Of a DNA stretch of 64,000 bases, positions 60,557 to 64,000 are shown one piece after another. The DNA lies in the NCBI RefSeq assembly GCF_020740535.1, contig NZ_CP082362.1, positions 1,798,001 to 1,862,000 on the forward strand, in the 5' to 3' direction. The notes under the pieces were generated by a model. That model saw nothing but the letters and a program-made list of their open reading frames with translations, had not been told where the DNA came from and ran no database searches. Each line of letters starts with the position of its first letter. Position 1 is the stretch's first letter. Source of the DNA: Streptomyces profundus. Lineage in GTDB: Bacteria; Actinomycetota; Actinomycetes; Streptomycetales; Streptomycetaceae. The position numbers were made by a program, and so were the translations under genes.

Positions 60557-61093
60557 TCACCAGACGTCGCCGTCGCGCCAGTCGCAGACCAGCTCGGCCG
60601 TGAGATCGATCGGAACCCCGGAGAGCGGGAGGACGAAGACACCGTCGTCGTCCTCCTCGGTGCGGGCGATGCCCAGCGGGGTGAGCGCCCAGGTGAGCCC
60701 CTGCCAACGGCGCCAGCCCCGGTCGGCGTAGAAGCCGAGGGCCTCCTCCGTGGCGGAGAGGGCGCCCAGTTCGAAGCCGCCCCGGATCACCCGCTCCAAC
60801 GCGGCCATCAGCGCGGCGCCATGGCCCCGGCGGCGGCGGTCGGCGCGGACCACCACGCCCTCCACATAGCCGGTGCGCAGCGCCCGGCCGCCGTGCAGGA
60901 CCCGCCGTTGCACGACCGAGGCGTGCCCGATCAGCTCGTCGTCCTCCCACAGCAGGGCGTGGACGCCGCCGAGCGCGTGTTCCCAGTCCTGGTCGGTCAT
61001 ATCGCCGCCGAAGACCGTGTCGAGGAGGGCTCTCGCGGCGGACAGCGTGGGGACGTCCAGGTCAGCGGTGTGCGCGGTACGCAGCTCGGTCAT
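60557..61093 (-). CDS. AAC(2')-type aminoglycoside N-acetyltransferase homologue
   Basis: 178 residues from ATG 61093, the size of AAC(2')-I enzymes. The sequence follows the family closely: an N-terminal RTAHTADLD, then DWEHALGGVHALLW, GHASVVQRRVLHGGRALRTGYVEGVVVRADRRRRGHGAALM (acetyl-CoA loop), LGALSATEEALGFYADRGW, and the C-terminal AELVCDWRDGDVW. These enzymes acetylate the 2' amino group of aminoglycosides. In mycobacteria and Providencia the chromosomal versions also have housekeeping roles. It lies inside the nitrate/nitrite region and converges on the NmrA gene. Substrate and physiological role are untested here. Confidence 0.88.
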   Translation of the reverse strand: MTELRTAHTADLDVPTLSAARALLDTVFGGDMTDQDWEHALGGVHALLWEDDELIGHASVVQRRVLHGGRALRTGYVEGVVVRADRRRRGHGAALMAALERVIRGGFELGALSATEEALGFYADRGWRRWQGLTWALTPLGIARTEEDDDGVFVLPLSGVPIDLTAELVCDWRDGDVW

Positions 61094-61475
61094 GTGTGCC
61101 ATCCTCGCAGCCACCACCGACACCAGGCGGCGGGCCGCCGGTGTCGGCGTGCGCCGGACGGCCTTTGCCTGTGCGGTGACGGCGCCGTGTTGGGTCGGAC
61201 CCGACGGTGCACGGTGGGGTCTGGTGGGTCCGCTGGGGGCCAGTGGGGGCCGGTGAGGCCATTGAGAAAATAGTGGATCATCATGCGAGCCGGGTGAAGA
61301 GCGCCTTCGCGCCCGAGCACGCGGGGGCGCGCCCCGGCACGCCCCCGATCTCACCACGGCGTCCGCCGCGTCGTTCACCTGCTCACAACGGGCCCCTCGG
61401 GCCGGGGAGCGCAGCGTTGCGCCCGGGAAACGGACGCGATGCGGTCGGGAAACAGCCGCCGCGCACGCTCACCCC
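61094..61475. other. Divergent intergenic region, 382 bp
   Basis: Between the AAC(2')-type gene (minus) and the NirB-like gene (plus). It contains the palindrome GTCGG-AC-CCGAC near 61194-61205, a G-rich stretch (GGTCTGGTGGGTCCGCTGGG and following, 61217-61255) and the only A/T-rich patch (ATTGAGAAAATAGTGGATCA, 61261-61280). Promoters for both genes should lie here. I could not identify a convincing GlnR box by eye. Confidence 0.4.
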
Positions 61476-62729
61476 ATGAGGTCGAGATCCCGGGTCGTGA
61501 TCGTCGGCGGCGGCATGGCCGGCGCCCGGCTCGCCCGTGCCCTGGGCGCTGGCGGTCCTGAGGCTCCGGAGGTGACGGTGGTCGCCGAGGAGCGGCATCC
61601 GGCGTACAACCGGGTGCTGCTGGCCGAGGTGCTCGCCGGGCGCTACCCGGCGGAGGTGATCGAACTGCCCGCCGCCGGGCCCGCCATCGACTGGCGGGGC
61701 GGCACCCGGGTGGTGGGCATCGACCGTGGCCGCCGGCTGGTCCGCTGCGACGACGGCGCCGAACTTCCCTACGACGCACTGGTGTTGGCCACCGGAAGCA
61801 ACCCGGTGCTGCCGCCGCTGCGCGGCCTGACCCCGCCCGCCGGCGGCGAACTCCCGGACGGGGTGCACGCGTTCCGCACCCTGGACGACGCGCTGGCGCT
61901 GGCCGACGAGGCCGGGCACGGCCGCCAGGCCGTGGTCGTCGGCGGCGGGCTGCTGGGCGTCTCGGCCGCCAGGGCGCTGGCGGCCAGGGGCGCGCGGGTG
62001 GTGCTGGCGCAGCAGGGCGGATCACTGATGGAGCGTCAACTGGACGCCTCGGCGGCCACGTTGCTCGCCGAACATCTGACCGCGCGCGGTGTCGAGATCC
62101 ACACCGAGTGCCGGGTGCGGGCGCTGCGCGTCGAACGGGACGGCGCGCGCCGCCGGGTGCGGGGCGTTGAGCTGGCCGACGGTTTCGTATTGGACGCCGA
62201 CCTCGTGGTGCTGGCCTGCGGGGTGCGGCCCCGCGTCGGCCTGGCCCGGTCCTCGGGTCTGACGCTGGGCGCGCGCGGCGGGATCGCCGTCGACGACCGG
62301 CTCGCGACCAGCGATCCCGCCGTCCACGCGGTGGGCGACTGCGCCGAGCACGCCGGCCGGCTCTACGGGCTCGCGGGGCCGGCGCAGGACCAGGCCGACG
62401 TGCTGGCCTCGGTGCTGACCGGCGGGCCCGCCCGTTACGCCGGGACCAGGGCGCTGACCAGGCTGACGCTGCCGGCCGCCGCCGGTGGGCCGCTCGATCT
62501 GGCCGCCTTCGGCGCCACCTCGGCGGAGCCGGGCGACGACGAGGTGCGGCTCACGGACGCCACCCGGGGTGCCTACCGCAAGCTCGTGGTCCGTGGCGAC
62601 CGGCTGCGCGGCGGGATCCTCGTCGGGGATCTCGCGAGCGTCGGCACGCTGGCCCGCGCCTGGGAGGGCGACGAGCCGCTGCCCGACACCTCCCTGCTCC
62701 ATCTGCTCACCCACGACGGAGGGTTGTGA
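61476..62729 (+). CDS. NirB-like FAD/NAD(P) oxidoreductase
   Basis: 417 residues. It opens with the FAD motif VVIVGGGMAGARLARAL. PAYNRVLLAEVLAGRY and LATGSNPVLPPLRG follow, with a second nucleotide motif AVVVGGGLLGVSAARALAARGARVV (~150) and the late VHAVGDCAEH (~290). It resembles the flavoprotein part of nitrite reductase large subunits but ends before any siroheme or Fe-S domain. It is four bases upstream of the larger NirB gene, so they form an operon. It may pass electrons from NAD(P)H to the nitrate or nitrite reductase; a cytoplasmic electron-transfer role for NasA is attractive. Confidence 0.85.
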   Translation: MRSRSRVVIVGGGMAGARLARALGAGGPEAPEVTVVAEERHPAYNRVLLAEVLAGRYPAEVIELPAAGPAIDWRGGTRVVGIDRGRRLVRCDDGAELPYDALVLATGSNPVLPPLRGLTPPAGGELPDGVHAFRTLDDALALADEAGHGRQAVVVGGGLLGVSAARALAARGARVVLAQQGGSLMERQLDASAATLLAEHLTARGVEIHTECRVRALRVERDGARRRVRGVELADGFVLDADLVVLACGVRPRVGLARSSGLTLGARGGIAVDDRLATSDPAVHAVGDCAEHAGRLYGLAGPAQDQADVLASVLTGGPARYAGTRALTRLTLPAAAGGPLDLAAFGATSAEPGDDEVRLTDATRGAYRKLVVRGDRLRGGILVGDLASVGTLARAWEGDEPLPDTSLLHLLTHDGGL

Positions 62730-62732
62730 CCC

Positions 62733-64000
62733 ATGTCCCACACGTCCGCGAGCACGTCCGCGCGCACGTCCGCGAGTCGTTCGCAGCCGGGCGAGACCAT
62801 CGTGGTGATCGGCCACGGCATGGTCGGCCAGCGTTTCCTTGAGGAGTTGGTCGACCGTGGGGTGACCGGGCGCGCCCGGGTGGTGGTGCTCGCCGAGGAG
62901 GTGCGGCCGGCCTACGACCGGGTGCGTCTCACCTCCTGGTTCACCGGGACCAGCGCCGAGGAACTCTCCCTGACGCCCGAGGGCTTCATGGCGCGGCACG
63001 GCATCGAGCTGTGCCTGGGCGATCCGGCGGTGGCCGTGGACCGGGCGGCCCGCACGGTGGCCACGCGCTCCGGGCGGGTGGTCGGGTACGACACGCTGGT
63101 GCTGGCCACCGGCTCCTACCCGTTCGTGCCGCCGGTGCCGGGATCGGACGCCGCCGGCTGCTTCGTCTACCGCACCATCGAGGATCTGGAGGCGATCAGG
63201 GCCGGCGCCCGGTCGGCGCGCGGCGGTGTGGTGGTGGGCGGCGGGCTGCTCGGCCTCGAAGCGGCCGGCGCGCTGCGCGGCCTGGGCCTCGACACCCATG
63301 TGGTGGAGTTCAACGCCCGGTTGATGGCGCTCCAGGTGGACGAGGGCGGCGGCAGCGCGCTGCGCCGCACCGTTGAGGGAATGGGCCTCACCGTGCACAC
63401 CGGCGTGGGCGCACAGGAGATCGTCACCGACGCCTCGGGCGCCGTCGAGGGGATGGCGCTCTCGGACGGTTCCACGGTGGCCACGGATCTGGTGGTCTTC
63501 TCCGCCGGGGTCCGCCCGCGCGATCAGCTGGCCAGGGAGGCCGGGTTGACGGTCGGCCAGCGCGGCGGCATCGCCGTCGACGACCGCTGCCGCACCTCCG
63601 ACCCCCGGGTGTTCGCCATCGGTGAGTGCGCGCTGGCCAGCGACGGTACGGTCTACGGCCTGGTGGCGCCCGGCTACGAGATGGCCGCTGCCGCCGCCGA
63701 CGCCGTGGCGGGGCGGGACGGCGCGACGTTCACCGGCGCCGACACCTCGACCAAGCTCAAGCTGCTGGGCGTGGACGTGGCCAGCTTCGGCGACGCGCAC
63801 GGCCGCACCGACGGCTGTCTCGACGTGGTCTACGCGGACTCCCGCGCCGGCGTCTACAAGAAGCTGGTGGTGGGCCGGGACGGGACGCTGCTGGGCGGGG
63901 TGCTGGTCGGCGACGCGGACTCCTACGGCCTGCTGCGCCCGTTGACGGGGAGCGTGCCGCCGGCGGCGCCCGAACAGCTGGTGCTCCCCGCAGGGCTTGC
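62733..64000 (+). CDS. nirB: Nitrite reductase [NAD(P)H] large subunit, 3' end outside window
   Basis: At least 422 residues, cut by the right edge. The ATG at 62733 follows the upstream stop by three bases. After a Ser/Thr-rich start come the FAD motif IVVIGHGMVGQRFLEEL, YDRVRLTSWF, LATGSYPFVPPVPG, the NAD(P) motif GGVVVGGGLLGLEAAGALRGLG, and the FAD motif VFAIGECALA. The TKLKLLGVDVASFGDAHG stretch is characteristic of NirB. The [2Fe-2S] and siroheme-[4Fe-4S] domains should lie beyond the window. It reduces nitrite to ammonium, completing the pathway begun by NasA, and needs the siroheme made with the CbiX-like chelatase. Confidence 0.93.
   Translation, partial: MSHTSASTSARTSASRSQPGETIVVIGHGMVGQRFLEELVDRGVTGRARVVVLAEEVRPAYDRVRLTSWFTGTSAEELSLTPEGFMARHGIELCLGDPAVAVDRAARTVATRSGRVVGYDTLVLATGSYPFVPPVPGSDAAGCFVYRTIEDLEAIRAGARSARGGVVVGGGLLGLEAAGALRGLGLDTHVVEFNARLMALQVDEGGGSALRRTVEGMGLTVHTGVGAQEIVTDASGAVEGMALSDGSTVATDLVVFSAGVRPRDQLAREAGLTVGQRGGIAVDDRCRTSDPRVFAIGECALASDGTVYGLVAPGYEMAAAAADAVAGRDGATFTGADTSTKLKLLGVDVASFGDAHGRTDGCLDVVYADSRAGVYKKLVVGRDGTLLGGVLVGDADSYGLLRPLTGSVPPAAPEQLVLPAGL

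Noticed and set aside
61207..61479. 90-codon frame upstream of the NirB-like gene
   Set aside because: No ribosome site or recognisable motif; it overlaps the start of the real gene in another frame.

Overview
The window is high-GC actinobacterial DNA, most likely from Streptomyces or a close relative. The evidence is strong third-position G/C bias, GTG and TTG starts, an HrdA-type sigma factor beside dnaG, and a nitrate-assimilation locus in an arrangement I remember from streptomycetes. I count about 42 intact or partial protein genes, four broken ones, two copies of a small mobile element, and several candidate control sites. I see no tRNA, rRNA or CRISPR array.

Region 1 (1-19.7 kb) is a carbohydrate-degradation island. 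A minus-strand operon encodes a DUF2264 protein, a GH38 alpha-mannosidase, and a large secreted beta-helix protein that runs off the left edge. It faces a plus-strand regulator in which an apparently inactivated IS630-type transposase is fused to a complete ROK repressor. Next come a second GH38 enzyme (plus), a conventional ROK repressor (minus), a 5'-truncated NAD-epimerase, a Tat-exported GH71/99-like enzyme, and a secreted GH13 alpha-amylase with a likely MalR-type operator. The DUF2264 operon and the second mannosidase share nearly the same promoter (23 of 30 positions identical) with a CCATTG core, which suggests one repressor controls both. No sugar ABC transporter is present. Alpha-mannan or mannosylated-glycan use is the best guess.

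Region 2 (19.9-24 kb) is a De Ley-Doudoroff-type module: galactonate dehydratase, KDPG/KDPGal aldolase, PfkB-type sugar-acid kinase and a divergent GntR/FadR regulator. A 168-bp MITE sits between the dehydratase and the aldolase.

Region 3 (24-38.3 kb) is mixed: a LysE exporter, a PhyH-type oxygenase, a large secreted subtilisin, a TrmB/LuxR-like regulator, a NarL-type two-component pair, a methyltransferase that overlaps an MFS exporter tail to tail, an ArsR repressor with a strong palindromic operator, a KhtT/KhtU-like antiporter pair, and an ArsR-SRPBCC regulator. It ends in the scar of an IS200/IS605 element (38.3-39.0 kb).

Region 4 (39-64 kb) looks like core chromosome: FGGY kinase, HrdA, DNA primase, PoxB-like oxidase, CoA transferase, an Acg-like nitroreductase, a second MITE copy, a ferredoxin-reductase-like flavoprotein whose stop codon lies in that MITE, dGTPase, a ~0.8-kb GC-rich repeat field, sirohydrochlorin chelatase and assimilatory nitrate reductase. 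A 6-kb accessory block follows (cupin, membrane protein, PAP2-DAGK fusion, decayed GNAT, AraC, NmrA-like, and an AAC(2')-type acetyltransferase), then two NirB-type genes, the last cut by the right edge.
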